NCBI GenBank assembly: GCA_900553605.1
Contig: USDX01000001.1
Span: forward strand, 124,001 to 188,000
DNA: 64,000 nucleotides
Direction: 5' to 3'
DNA from: an uncultured Eggerthella sp.
GTDB taxonomy: Bacteria; Actinomycetota; Coriobacteriia; Coriobacteriales; Eggerthellaceae
Part shown: positions 16,869-25,712 of the stretch, piece after piece
Numbering within the stretch: position 1 is the first letter of the stretch
How the letters are laid out: each line of letters starts with the position of its first letter
Translations under genes and position numbers: made by a program
Notes under the pieces: model-generated
What the model saw: the letters and a program-made list of their open reading frames with translations, nothing else
Databases searched by the model: none
Told to the model about the DNA's origin: nothing

Positions 16869-18032
16869 TTACTTTGCCTTGTACTTCTTAACCAGCTGAC
16901 GGCCGGCGATGTAGTCCATGATTTCAGTGGTGCCGCCGCCCATTTCGTTACCGCGGAGGTCTGCCCAGATGCGGCCGACGCGGATTTCCTTGGTGTAGCC
17001 GATAGCTGCGTAGATTGCCATTGCAAGGTCGGCAACGCGGGTGAGCTCGCGGCAAGCATAGCCCTTGAGCAGTGCAGACTCGAGGCGAGTAGATTCACCG
17101 TTGTCGATCATGGTAACAACCTGATACAGACGGGTGCGTACGTTCTGGATGATGTTTTCCATCTCGCAGAGATGCAGCTGGATCTGAGTCTGGTGAGCGA
17201 TGGGCTTGTTGAAGCAGATACGCTCAGATGCATAAGCACCTGCGTCGTTCAGAGCAGCCTGAGCAAGGCCGAGGGAAGATGCAACAACCAGGCAGCGCTC
17301 GAACTCAAGTTTCTTCATGAGAAGTTTCCAGCCCATGCCAGGCTCGCCCAGACGCATGTCCTCGGTGAGAACTACGTTGTCGAAGAACTGGTCAACGAAC
17401 GGAATGGCCTGCTGGCCAACCTTGTCGAGGTGACCGATGGTGAAGCCAGGGGCGTCGTTGGGAACGAGCCACAGAGAGTACTTATCGTTCTCGTAGGAAG
17501 GATCTTCGTCCTTTGCTACAACCATGGTGTAGATGGAGAGGCCGCCCAGGGTAACCCAGGTCTTCTGGCCATTCAGCAGATAGGTGCCGTCGGGCTGCTT
17601 CTTGGTAACGCAGGTCATAGCGTTGTTGTCGGAGCCAGCTGCGGGCTCAGAAATTGCGGAGCAAGCGATGCAGGTGCTTTCGATGTTCTCGATAGCGTCC
17701 ATGATCATTTCCTGCTGCTCTTTGGAGCCGAAGTCAATTACGTCGGTGATGGTGTTGAAGTCGGTAACGAAGGGGAGGGTTACGCCAGTGAACTCATGAA
17801 GCTTCTCTACCAAGAGAACCTCGGTAAGCTTGTCTACCGGAACACCGCCAACTTCTTCGGGAAGGCCCAGAAGCATGAAGCCTGCCTCGCGGTAAGCCAT
17901 AGCAGCTTCGATGCTGATGTGATGATCTACTTCATATGCCTGCTTTACTGCCTCATCGGTGAAGTAGCGAGTAGCATATTCGTGTGCGCTCTCAATGAGC
18001 AGCTCCTGCTCGTCAGTAAGCTTGAAATCCAT
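16869..18032 (-). CDS. Acyl-CoA dehydrogenase, CaiA-like
   Basis: The product is a flavoprotein of 387 residues that should oxidise an acyl-CoA or reduce an enoyl-CoA, with electrons passed to an ETF. The FAD/substrate motif is CSAISEPAAGSD (about 124-135), then WVTLGG, and the C-terminal MGGGTTEIMDYIAGRQL block. The position of the usual catalytic Glu in YEGT-type enzymes is Gly here, while E245 in FERCLVVASSLG aligns by eye with the catalytic Glu of isovaleryl-CoA dehydrogenase. Crotonobetainyl-CoA reductase CaiA shows the same GGGT pattern as far as I recall. AGGAGAGGAA precedes the ATG. No ETF genes are adjacent, and the substrate is unknown. Confidence 0.9.
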   Translation of the reverse strand: MDFKLTDEQELLIESAHEYATRYFTDEAVKQAYEVDHHISIEAAMAYREAGFMLLGLPEEVGGVPVDKLTEVLLVEKLHEFTGVTLPFVTDFNTITDVIDFGSKEQQEMIMDAIENIESTCIACSAISEPAAGSDNNAMTCVTKKQPDGTYLLNGQKTWVTLGGLSIYTMVVAKDEDPSYENDKYSLWLVPNDAPGFTIGHLDKVGQQAIPFVDQFFDNVVLTEDMRLGEPGMGWKLLMKKLEFERCLVVASSLGLAQAALNDAGAYASERICFNKPIAHQTQIQLHLCEMENIIQNVRTRLYQVVTMIDNGESTRLESALLKGYACRELTRVADLAMAIYAAIGYTKEIRVGRIWADLRGNEMGGGTTEIMDYIAGRQLVKKYKAK

Positions 18033-18615
18033 AATGCGTTCCTCTCCTTATTCCTGTGTTGAATGGAACCGAGATTCAGACAAGAACCGAATCAGCAGCT
18101 CAATGGCTATCCTAGCATTTGAACGCGTTTTTCTCTATGCACCTACGTATTCCCGTTTTGTATGAGAATTGCACCAATTCGATAATTCGTGTTATATCAG
18201 GTGTCTCTACGTGTTTGATCAGGTTAAACGCATCAATTCGATTGTGCGAAAACACCACAAATATGGATATTTGACCAGTTGAATCGACGAAGCAGAAAAG
18301 GAAGTCGCGCCTTGTTGAAAAGCAAGGTGCGAAAAGCTTCGTTGCACCATGCTGGATAGTTCGGTGCGGTAGGGTTTTGCAATGTCCCTTTCCGATGAAC
18401 GCCTTGCAGATGGTTCTCCTGGAGTGCGCAAAGGCTCGAGCTGGTAGGGGACGGCAAATTCAGGCAGCTAAATGCAGATAACCTGGCGTTTTCGTATTCG
18501 ATCATTCCTGCACGTGCAGATTAGGGCCAAGTGAAGGATAATGAACAGGTTATGCCGCTATTAGATGCGGCTGCAAACGCTATAAACAGCGCTCATTGGT
18601 GAACAGGAGAATGAA
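18033..18615. other. 583-bp region without a convincing gene
   Basis: This stretch separates the divergent acyl-CoA dehydrogenase gene and glmM. Open frames here are short and lack ribosome-binding sites or recognisable protein features. A TATAAA at 18581 could be a glmM -10 box but its -35 is poor. The composition is more AT-rich than the neighbours, so it may hold the remains of a lost gene. Confidence 0.5.
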
Positions 18616-19962
18616 ATGAAATACTTTGGCACAGACGGCTTCCGCGGCGTAGCCGGCGCTGACCTTACCGTTGAGCATGCATACAAAATCGGCCGCTTTA
18701 TTGGCTGGTACTATGGCGCACGCCAGGGCCGCAAGGCCCGCATCGTTGTGGGCAAAGATACCCGCCGTTCCAGCTACATGCTGGAAAGCGGTATGATCTC
18801 TGGCCTTGTTGCCTCGGGTGCAGACGCCTATATGCTGCACGTTATTCCCACCCCGGGCCTTTCGTACGAAACCACCGACGGCGCATTTGATTGCGGTGTG
18901 ATGATTACCGCTAGCCACAATCCTTATACGGATAACGGCATCAAGTTGGTTAATTCCCAGGGTTTCAAGATGGAAGAGCCTCTGCTTCAGCTTATTGAGC
19001 AGTACATTGACGGCGAATATCCCGAAGAAGTGCCTATGGTGTCTGGCGATGCGATTGGCGCAACGGTTGACTATATGCAGGGCCGCAATCGCTACATTGC
19101 ACACCTTATTGCCAGCGCGAATTTCTCCCTGCAGGGCGTAAAGGTTGGCCTTGATTGCGCCAATGGTTCTGCCTCTTCGGTTGCAAAACCCGTGTTCGAT
19201 GCTTTGGGCGCCGACGTTCGCGTTATTAGCAATGCCCCTGATGGCTTCAATATCAACGTTGACTGCGGCTCCACGCATATTGACCGCTTGCAACGCCTTG
19301 TTGTGGAGCAGGGTCTTGATGTGGGCTTTGCTTATGACGGCGATGCAGACCGTTGCCTTGCGGTAGACGAGCGCGGCCACGTGGTAGATGGCGATCTTAT
19401 CCTGTATGTGTGCGGCGTGTACCTGAACAAGCATGGTCGCTTGTCGGGCGGAACGGTTGTCCCCACGGTTATGAGCAACTTCGGTGTGCTGAAGGCTCTT
19501 GAGCAGGCTAACTTGAACTACGAAACCACCGCAGTGGGCGACAAGAACGTATTTGCTTGCATGCATGCCAATGGCTACAGCCTGGGCGGCGAGCAATCGG
19601 GCCATGTGATTTTCGGCGATATTGCAAGCACCGGAGATGGCATCCTCACCTCGCTGCGTCTTATGGAGGCCATTCGCGCTGAGCGCGAAACCCTTTCGCA
19701 ACTGTGCGCTCCGGTGAAGCTGTATCCTCAGTTGCTGACCAATGTGCGTGTTGCCGACAAAGATGCGGCCATGAATGATGCGGCTGTGTTGAAATCGGTT
19801 AAAGCAGCAGAAGAGTTCCTGGGCGATCGCGGCCGCGTTCTTCTGCGAGCAAGCGGCACTGAGCCCCTTATTCGCGTGTTGGCCGAAGCTCCCACTGACG
19901 AGCTGTGCGCTGAAGCCAGCGAGTTCATGCTGAAGGCGCTTGAGCCCCTTCGCGCCGAGTAG
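18616..19962 (+). CDS. glmM: Phosphoglucosamine mutase
   Basis: GlmM converts glucosamine-6-phosphate to glucosamine-1-phosphate on the way to UDP-GlcNAc for peptidoglycan. The phosphoserine loop is ITASHNP with S100. The magnesium site is DGDADRC, the sugar loop is GGEQSGH and the phosphate loop is RASGTEPLIRV. The length of 448 residues is standard. The ATG follows ACAGGAGAATGAA. It is monocistronic and followed by its own terminator. Confidence 0.95.
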   Translation: MKYFGTDGFRGVAGADLTVEHAYKIGRFIGWYYGARQGRKARIVVGKDTRRSSYMLESGMISGLVASGADAYMLHVIPTPGLSYETTDGAFDCGVMITASHNPYTDNGIKLVNSQGFKMEEPLLQLIEQYIDGEYPEEVPMVSGDAIGATVDYMQGRNRYIAHLIASANFSLQGVKVGLDCANGSASSVAKPVFDALGADVRVISNAPDGFNINVDCGSTHIDRLQRLVVEQGLDVGFAYDGDADRCLAVDERGHVVDGDLILYVCGVYLNKHGRLSGGTVVPTVMSNFGVLKALEQANLNYETTAVGDKNVFACMHANGYSLGGEQSGHVIFGDIASTGDGILTSLRLMEAIRAERETLSQLCAPVKLYPQLLTNVRVADKDAAMNDAAVLKSVKAAEEFLGDRGRVLLRASGTEPLIRVLAEAPTDELCAEASEFMLKALEPLRAE

Positions 19963-19999
19963 TGCAAGATGCGGTTTCGTTAACACATGCAAGCAGATT

Positions 20000-20028
20000 A
20001 GAAAGCCCGCTTTTGCGGGCTTTCTTTG
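20000..20028 (+). terminator. Intrinsic terminator of glmM
   Basis: The 11-bp stem AGAAAGCCCGC/GCGGGCTTTCT has loop TTTT and is followed by TTG. It lies 38 bp after the glmM stop. Confidence 0.85.
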
Positions 20029-20089
20029 TTCCTGGGATTGCTGGTTGCTATGTGTGGCTTGAGCCTCTAGTCGCTTTTGGTTGGGGTGA

Positions 20090-21457
20090 TTAGAAGGCTT
20101 TGTTCGTTCCAGGTATTACGATATTTGGCAAAGTTGCGATTTGCTTCTCACTTTCAGGTTTCAAGGCAGAGGAGAGCGCATAGAAGGGGATGTCTTCGAT
20201 TACTCCATCAGCAGAGTGCATGGCTGCGGAGACGCGTATAGCCTTTTGCGGTTCGTTCTTTTTAACGTAAGCTGTCAGGCTTTTCGCTCTAAGGTTGGTT
20301 CCGTATTTAACTTCGACAGGTATAGCGCCTTCAGTTTGGTCGATGTTGTCAACCAGGAAGTCGATTTCGGTACGGGTGGAATCATTTTGGTAGTAGCTGC
20401 TAACCAGGACGCCTGCGGAAAGCATTTCTTGCAGGGCCAACTGCTCGCCTAAAGCCCCTTTGAACTCTTGGAACATCCTGTCGCCTTCAAGAACAGCGCG
20501 CGAAGGGATGTTGGCCATTGCGCTAAGAAGCCCGACATCATGTAGGAAAACTTTGAAACAAGAATCATCTTGGTAGCTTGTTAAGGGAATATTTGGTGTA
20601 TTCACTTTTTTCACGCGATGTATAAGGGAGGCATCTTCAAGCCATTGCAACCCGTCTTCAAATTCCCTTGCGCGTGCTGATTCCCTGATTCGTCTGAAAA
20701 CGAATTTCTTGTTTTCCTCTGCGAGGTTTGCGGGAATCGCATTCCATATAAGGTGAAGCCGTTCTGCAAGAAGCTTGTCGGCGTATTTGGAAAAGTCCTT
20801 TTTATAGGATTCCAACAATTCGTTTTGAACACGTCGGACCTCTCCGAAATCTTGGCTTGCCGCAAATTCGGAAACGGCTTCGGGCATGCCCCCAACGTAC
20901 ATGTACATGCGAACTAGTTCGATAAGCTGGTCGTGGAAAGGAGAAAGGGCATCCCAGTCGAGTTCGGAGATTAGGCCGACAATTTGACCCATGCCCAATG
21001 CATCCAAGAATTCGAGGAACGAGAGAGGGTGCAGCTCGAAAAACGATACCTTTCCAACTGGGAAAGAGATTCCGTGCAATTCAATGCCGAGAGAGGAGCC
21101 GGCTACTGCTACCGCGTATTCGGGGGCTTCTTCGCAGAAATATTTAAGCGACATGATTGCACGCGGAACAGTTTGGATTTCATCCAGTATCAGCAGGGTC
21201 TTATTTGGCTCGATTCGCTTGCCGCTTTCGGCCTGTAGGATAGGAATGAGCCTTTTGGGGCTTAGTGACCCTTCGAATACGGCGAGCATGCGTTGGTTGT
21301 TCTCGAAAGATATATAGGCAACATTGTCAAAATGCTCTTTGCCGAATTCGTTTAAAAGCCAAGTTTTTCCAACCTGCCTTGCTCCGGTAAGGATAAGCGG
21401 CTTGCGTCTGCTGGAATCAGCCCATTTCACGAGATTCAACATGGCTTGCCGCTTCAT
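20090..21457 (-). CDS. AAA+ ATPase with C-terminal DUF4143/nuclease-like domain
   Basis: The 455-residue product belongs to the AAA_14/DUF4143 group: a Walker A LTGARQVGKT (about 23-32), a Walker B-like LLILDEIQ and a C-terminal domain with TEIDFLVDN and EVKYG, which resembles a PD-(D/E)xK nuclease core. The biological role of the family is poorly known. The start was set at MKRQAML because GGAGGAGCAT precedes it directly. The reading frame stays open for a further 60 codons upstream through a 33-bp repeat, so a longer product is possible. Members are often scattered and strain-variable, which fits an accessory gene. Confidence 0.85.
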   Translation of the reverse strand: MKRQAMLNLVKWADSSRRKPLILTGARQVGKTWLLNEFGKEHFDNVAYISFENNQRMLAVFEGSLSPKRLIPILQAESGKRIEPNKTLLILDEIQTVPRAIMSLKYFCEEAPEYAVAVAGSSLGIELHGISFPVGKVSFFELHPLSFLEFLDALGMGQIVGLISELDWDALSPFHDQLIELVRMYMYVGGMPEAVSEFAASQDFGEVRRVQNELLESYKKDFSKYADKLLAERLHLIWNAIPANLAEENKKFVFRRIRESARAREFEDGLQWLEDASLIHRVKKVNTPNIPLTSYQDDSCFKVFLHDVGLLSAMANIPSRAVLEGDRMFQEFKGALGEQLALQEMLSAGVLVSSYYQNDSTRTEIDFLVDNIDQTEGAIPVEVKYGTNLRAKSLTAYVKKNEPQKAIRVSAAMHSADGVIEDIPFYALSSALKPESEKQIATLPNIVIPGTNKAF

Positions 21458-21488
21458 ATGCTCCTCCAGAATGTTGCCCGTTAATGCC

Positions 21489-21611
21489 TGATCACGTTTT
21501 TCTATGGGTAATTTTCTTCCAATTTCACATTTCTGTATAGGTAAATCGACGATTGCTTCACATTTTTGCATAGGAAAATAGTAAATTGCGTCACTTTTTC
21601 GTGTAGGAAGT
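21489..21611 (-). repeat. 33-bp periodic repeat upstream of the ATPase gene, four units
   Basis: Four degenerate copies of CCYAYRNARAAAYGTGA (minus strand) recur. On the plus strand the TCAC core begins at 21492, 21525, 21558 and 21591, an exact 33-bp period. Each unit has about 21 conserved and 12 variable bases. The period equals 11 codons and the ATPase frame is open through all four units, encoding P-x-x-K-x-(E/D)-type repeats. Confidence 0.75.
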
Positions 21612-21638
21612 TGCAGCCAGCATGGCGGACGGGTAGAT

Positions 21639-21712
21639 AAGGTGCAAGAAATGCCCTAAAACTGGTTGGAAAAGGTGCTCAAAGTGCCGAATCCAATCGG
21701 AAAAGGTGCAGA
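21639..21712 (-). repeat. Second short periodic repeat, three units
   Basis: The plus-strand core AAGGTGC occurs at 21639, 21672 and 21703, so it has periods of 33 and 31 bp. It adjoins the 33-bp repeat before the ATPase gene. Two of the units share GGAAAAGGTGC exactly. Confidence 0.6.
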
Positions 21713-21867
21713 ATTGCAATCTGTAAAACGTTTTTATTGAAATCTGTAAAGCGGAGGGCTCTTGATGGGGATCGATGGCTATATGCTGCATATTCCGATT
21801 GCTTGGAGAAGCGCTGCCCAACTTCGCCTAAGGCGCTTATCGGTGTCTGCTAAGTAGGGCTCGGAAC

Positions 21868-21906
21868 TAAAAAGAGTGGCGAGTGCTTTTACGCTCGCCA
21901 CTTCTT
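21868..21906 (-). terminator. Terminator of the zinc-ribbon gene cluster
   Basis: On the minus strand the stem AGTGGCGAG/CTCGCCACT is flanked by further pairing and followed by CTTTTTAG. It ends the eight-gene minus-strand run 14 bp after the last stop. Confidence 0.85.
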
Positions 21907-21919
21907 GAAAGCTATTCGC

Positions 21920-23074
21920 CTAGTCCGTTGGGATGGTTTTCCATTCGACGGAGGTATCTTCGGGGTATTTGCTTAGGAACTCGTCCCTCATATTGATGAA
22001 TTGATCTGTGGCGCAATAGCCCGTTTTTATCGTGCTCCCATTTTGCGTTTCTTCGTAGTAAACGGTGCCTGTGCTGTTGGAGGTCTGGTTGCTGCCGTGG
22101 TACTCGATCCTGTCCTCGGAAAGTGATGCGATGTTGTTCCAGTCGTTGCTTGCTTCTTCCCATTCGTTTTCAACATCGTGAAGCGCTGAATTCTTTAGGG
22201 AGCTAATGTCGAACCCAACAATGTTCACGCCGCCTCGCCCTAGTGTGAGAATAAGGCCGTTCTCGCGTAACGAGAACATCATGTTTCTCATTCCCATTTC
22301 GAGCCTTTTAGTTTCTCCATTCTGGTATGTCCATATATCCCAGACGGTTGTATTCGCTATGGTGCTGGTGCCACCCGAGGTTTCTCCGATGAATAGCTCG
22401 GGGATGCCATCGCCATTGACATCTTTTACGGCATAGCGATAGCTATTGGATTCTTCTGAAGCCGAGTAACCCATGCCCATATTGAACAAAAGCTCGGGAT
22501 TGACATGAGGGAAGCTACTCGATGTTAATCCTTCGGCATCCGACATACTGGATACGTTTGCAGACAAAGCCTCTGTGTGCTCTTTAATGATCTCGTCGTA
22601 TGCGTTCTGTGCATCTTGGGCATCTTTTTCGGCTTGGGCTTTTTGCTGCTGTTCTGCCTGGTAGGGAACCCAGACATCGGTGTATGCGCGGTATGCTGCG
22701 TAAGCGACGGAGGTTGCCAGGGCCAGGGCGAGTGCTACCAGCAGGATCATCGGCATGCGGCGGCGGGAGCGCTTTTTGTTTTGCGCTACGGCTGCTTTGA
22801 GGCTGCTGGTTTCAGGCTGTGCGGCTGCGGTTTGGGTGGTGGGCTGCGCTTGCGTTGCGTCGGTAGTTTTGGCACTTTCGTTTTCTGCGGCTGCTGATAG
22901 AGCATCAGATGCCTCATCGGCAATGGCTGAGTTCTGCGCCTCGTTGGGCTTTTGACCTTCAGAAAAGCCAACGCTCTCATTCGTCTGGGCTTTTGGCTTA
23001 ACAGCCTCTGTCCCGCAGAAGTTGCAGAACTTTGCCTTGTTAGATATTTCACTCCCGCATTCTCGGCAGTACAT
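21920..23074 (-). CDS. Zinc-ribbon membrane protein with Ca-loop outer domain
   Basis: The 384-residue product starts with a double-CxxC zinc ribbon (MYCRECG, then FCNFCG, residues 3-20). A disordered Ala/Gln-rich linker, a basic stretch (KKRSRRR) and one membrane helix (about 107-128) follow. The remainder, about 250 residues, should lie outside the cell. It begins with a charged helix and contains DVNGDGIPELFIG, a calcium-loop-like DxNxDG motif. The build resembles TcaA/YvbJ-type proteins, whose role is in envelope stress. GGGAGAAAGCCC precedes the ATG. It is the last gene of the cluster, and its membrane block nearly matches that of the gene at 24245. Confidence 0.8.
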   Translation of the reverse strand: MYCRECGSEISNKAKFCNFCGTEAVKPKAQTNESVGFSEGQKPNEAQNSAIADEASDALSAAAENESAKTTDATQAQPTTQTAAAQPETSSLKAAVAQNKKRSRRRMPMILLVALALALATSVAYAAYRAYTDVWVPYQAEQQQKAQAEKDAQDAQNAYDEIIKEHTEALSANVSSMSDAEGLTSSSFPHVNPELLFNMGMGYSASEESNSYRYAVKDVNGDGIPELFIGETSGGTSTIANTTVWDIWTYQNGETKRLEMGMRNMMFSLRENGLILTLGRGGVNIVGFDISSLKNSALHDVENEWEEASNDWNNIASLSEDRIEYHGSNQTSNSTGTVYYEETQNGSTIKTGYCATDQFINMRDEFLSKYPEDTSVEWKTIPTD

Positions 23075-23095
23075 GGGCTTTCTCCCTACTCAAGA

Positions 23096-24232
23096 TTACT
23101 GATCAATTTTATGGATGGTTGATAAGTCGACCTCTGTGCCAACAAGGGATTTATTGTCGGAAGCGATGATTATGCCATGGCAGCCGTAGCTCCAGCTTCC
23201 TAGTTCGTAAATAGAGGTCATGTAAACCAAGCCTCTATCGGTAAGTACGAGCGGGGAGGAGCCTTCAAGATTGTCTTGTAAGCCCGAGGTGACGTCGCCT
23301 TTTATGTTGCTTTCGATTTTCGAGCAGGCGACTTCAGTTGTTTTGGTGTCACTTGGATGTTTCGATAGGTATGTTTTGACTGCCGTTTTTGCAGAAGAAA
23401 TGGTTTCGTCGATCGTCAGGTTGTATACGGAGGCTGGGTCTACCGGTTCGCCTGAGGAAAGGTTGAAGGCTGCGCCCAAGAGTACGGGCCTGTCCTGCGA
23501 TTTCCAATCGGATATAAGTCGCGAATCGTAAACGCCGACCACGTTGCCCTTAAGGTAGGTGACGGAAATATCGCGGCCTAAAGTGCAGGATTTGTCTTCG
23601 GACTCGACTTGGCTAAGCGCGCTGGCTGAAGTGGGAAAACTGCTGCTTCTTTTCGCGGAGGAGTCTTCGGCGTTCCTGATAAGCGTGTTGATCTGATCAG
23701 AAGCATCAGACTTGTTCGAACTTATTAACTGGTCGTACGTCCATTTATTTTTACTTTTTTGACCAGGGGAGTTGTAAGGATTGGTGGGTACCTCGATGTA
23801 GTTGTATGTTTTCTTGACGCTGCAGTTTGCGGTAAGGTTGGTGCTGGTTTGCTGGGTGCTGAAACTTGGATCCTGGTTATTGTTTTGGCCTTCGCTTGCT
23901 GTAGGAGCGGCATTGCTATTCTGCTGCGGAGTTGGGGTAACGAAGTTGCTGCTTACGCTGTAGGAGCCGAATGCAATGGCTGCAGCGAGGCCGACGGCTG
24001 CAGCCGCAATGCCGGCTTTAGCCGCAGGGCTTATCTTTTTAGGCCGTCTTGCTGGTTCTGGCCGACAGGAGGCGGGTCTTACTCGCTCAGGCTCGGGTTC
24101 GTGCGAAGCAGAGTTCGCCTGTGGCGGAATTGGCGCAGCTGCTTGTTTGGGCTTACATTCGACTGGCGCGCCGCAACTAGTGCAGAATTTCGAATCCCCA
24201 GATATTTCATTCCCGCAGGCAGTGCAGTACAT
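23096..24232 (-). CDS. Zinc-ribbon membrane protein, unknown outer domain
   Basis: The 378-residue product has the zinc ribbon MYCTACG...FCTSCG (residues 3-20), a Pro-rich linker, a short basic RRPKK patch and one membrane helix (about 70-92). The outer part is Ser/Asn/Thr-rich to about residue 200 and then becomes a folded-looking domain with no family I know. Only 12 bp separate it from the gene upstream in the run and 21 bp from the one downstream, so an operon is likely. The ribosome site (AAAGATAGG) is weaker than in the neighbours. Confidence 0.78.
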   Translation of the reverse strand: MYCTACGNEISGDSKFCTSCGAPVECKPKQAAAPIPPQANSASHEPEPERVRPASCRPEPARRPKKISPAAKAGIAAAAVGLAAAIAFGSYSVSSNFVTPTPQQNSNAAPTASEGQNNNQDPSFSTQQTSTNLTANCSVKKTYNYIEVPTNPYNSPGQKSKNKWTYDQLISSNKSDASDQINTLIRNAEDSSAKRSSSFPTSASALSQVESEDKSCTLGRDISVTYLKGNVVGVYDSRLISDWKSQDRPVLLGAAFNLSSGEPVDPASVYNLTIDETISSAKTAVKTYLSKHPSDTKTTEVACSKIESNIKGDVTSGLQDNLEGSSPLVLTDRGLVYMTSIYELGSWSYGCHGIIIASDNKSLVGTEVDLSTIHKIDQ

Positions 24233-24244
24233 AAGCCTATCTTT

Positions 24245-25555
24245 CTACTCTTTAATGTTTATGCTGGAATAGCTTTGGTATTCATGTTCGAGAATGCTTT
24301 TGGCAATTAGCTTTGACTTTGTTGTGTTGTCGGCGTCGTTCCAATACCCTTTGGGGTCAGAAGATGAAGCGCTAGCGCTCGTTGATGCGCCAAGCGTTGA
24401 GAAGGCGACATCTACCTTCATGCATCCAATAGTGCATGAGCTGTATTTTCCGTTTTTACCGATTTGCCCAAGAGCGTACCAAAGGTATTTTTCACCTTTC
24501 TGGTTTTTCAGAATGCCGGTTTTTGCTGCTGAGATTAGTACGCCTTTTTGGGTTGCTTCTATTGATGCAAGGGGTTTTCCTAGCCCGCAGTACTCAAGAA
24601 AGCTGTCGAATGCTTCCCCCGAGAGGCTATTGAGAGAAATGCTTGTCAATACAATGCTTGAGGGTGAGCTTCCCGATTCAAGATTTTCGGCGGTAAAGTA
24701 AGACTGATTTATGCCCTCAAATGGAACCGCTGCATCGCCTACCGATAGTACTGGGGGAATAGAGGTGTAGGTTTGATTGTAATAATCTGGATCGAGGTAC
24801 TCGCCCTTGCTGTCCTGAGCTGTAACAATGCTATTGGTTTCATCCTGTATCAGAACCCATGCATCGAATGCTCTGTCGGACCGGAATCCGCCATCCAGTG
24901 CGTATTTTGATGGGGCTATTCGCTGTGGTGTGATGCCTTGCGCTTCTATATAGCTCGGTATTTCCGTTGGCTCCATTGCCAGGATATCGGCAATATGAAG
25001 TAAATTCTCGGGTTCACCCGTTGTTTTGCCTGTGATGGTGTCTCCATCGGATCCTGCCGAATTGCTTGCTGATGTGGTTCTTGCCGCCTGCTCGGCTTGA
25101 TAGGGCAGCCAAACGTCGTTGTATACGCGGTACGCAGCGTAAGCCACGGAAGTTGCCAGGGCTAGTGCCAGAGCAACAAGCAGGATCATCGGCATATGAC
25201 GACGAGAGCGCTTCTTGTTTTGCACAACAGCTGCTTTCAGATTACTGGCTTCGGGGGCATTAGCTGTTCCCTCTGCGGTTTGCTTCGAGGTATCGCAGCC
25301 GCGATGCGCCTCGCCGCTCTCATTATCTTTCTCATTTGCGCCGCTGCTCTCGCAGTTTGCCTCGGTGCAATCAGGTAAAGGGATTGCGGGCTTCTCGTTG
25401 GTTGAAGTGTCATTTTTGCCACCTGCTGACTTATCGGCATCTGGGAAAATGTCGCTTTTGTCCTTCCGCGGTTTTGGCGCTACTGTTTTTGTTCCGCAGA
25501 AGTTGCAGAATTTTGCTTCGTTGGATATTTCGCTTCCACATTGGCGGCAAAACAT
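24245..25555 (-). CDS. Zinc-ribbon membrane protein, paralogue of the 21920 gene
   Basis: The 436-residue product starts MFCRQCGSEISNEAKFCNFCG. The acidic linker (30-105) is followed by a basic patch and one membrane helix (about 121-143). The block from the basic patch through the helix to PYQAEQ is nearly identical to the one in the gene at 21920, while the outer domain differs and has no DxNxDG loop. CAAGGAGATTCTC precedes the ATG. The outer domain contains SIVLTSISLNSLSGEAFDSF and is of unknown fold. The pattern suggests duplication followed by exchange of the outer domain. Confidence 0.78.
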   Translation of the reverse strand: MFCRQCGSEISNEAKFCNFCGTKTVAPKPRKDKSDIFPDADKSAGGKNDTSTNEKPAIPLPDCTEANCESSGANEKDNESGEAHRGCDTSKQTAEGTANAPEASNLKAAVVQNKKRSRRHMPMILLVALALALATSVAYAAYRVYNDVWLPYQAEQAARTTSASNSAGSDGDTITGKTTGEPENLLHIADILAMEPTEIPSYIEAQGITPQRIAPSKYALDGGFRSDRAFDAWVLIQDETNSIVTAQDSKGEYLDPDYYNQTYTSIPPVLSVGDAAVPFEGINQSYFTAENLESGSSPSSIVLTSISLNSLSGEAFDSFLEYCGLGKPLASIEATQKGVLISAAKTGILKNQKGEKYLWYALGQIGKNGKYSSCTIGCMKVDVAFSTLGASTSASASSSDPKGYWNDADNTTKSKLIAKSILEHEYQSYSSINIKE

Positions 25556-25712
25556 GAGAATCTCCTTGATAGATAAGGGAGTGACAATAGCCGATAATAG
25601 CTCATATAAGAGCAGGTCAGATTAACTAATTACCAGGATTTGCCAACGATGCAGCATCGGCAATGCTCGGTTTGCCCGAAGGTGTATGGGTTGGCTTATA
25701 GTGAATCAATTT

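Noticed and set aside
18233..18505. 90-codon frame in the glmM upstream gap
   Set aside because: It has no ribosome site, an odd composition and no domain. I treat the region as non-coding or decayed.
18580..19992. 470-codon open frame opposite glmM
   Set aside because: glmM is certain from its motifs. The opposite frame has no recognisable protein features and spans the glmM terminator side.
21489..21709. CRISPR-like array of short repeats with regular spacing
   Set aside because: The units are degenerate, the variable parts are only about 12 bp, no cas genes are present and the reading frame stays open through the array.
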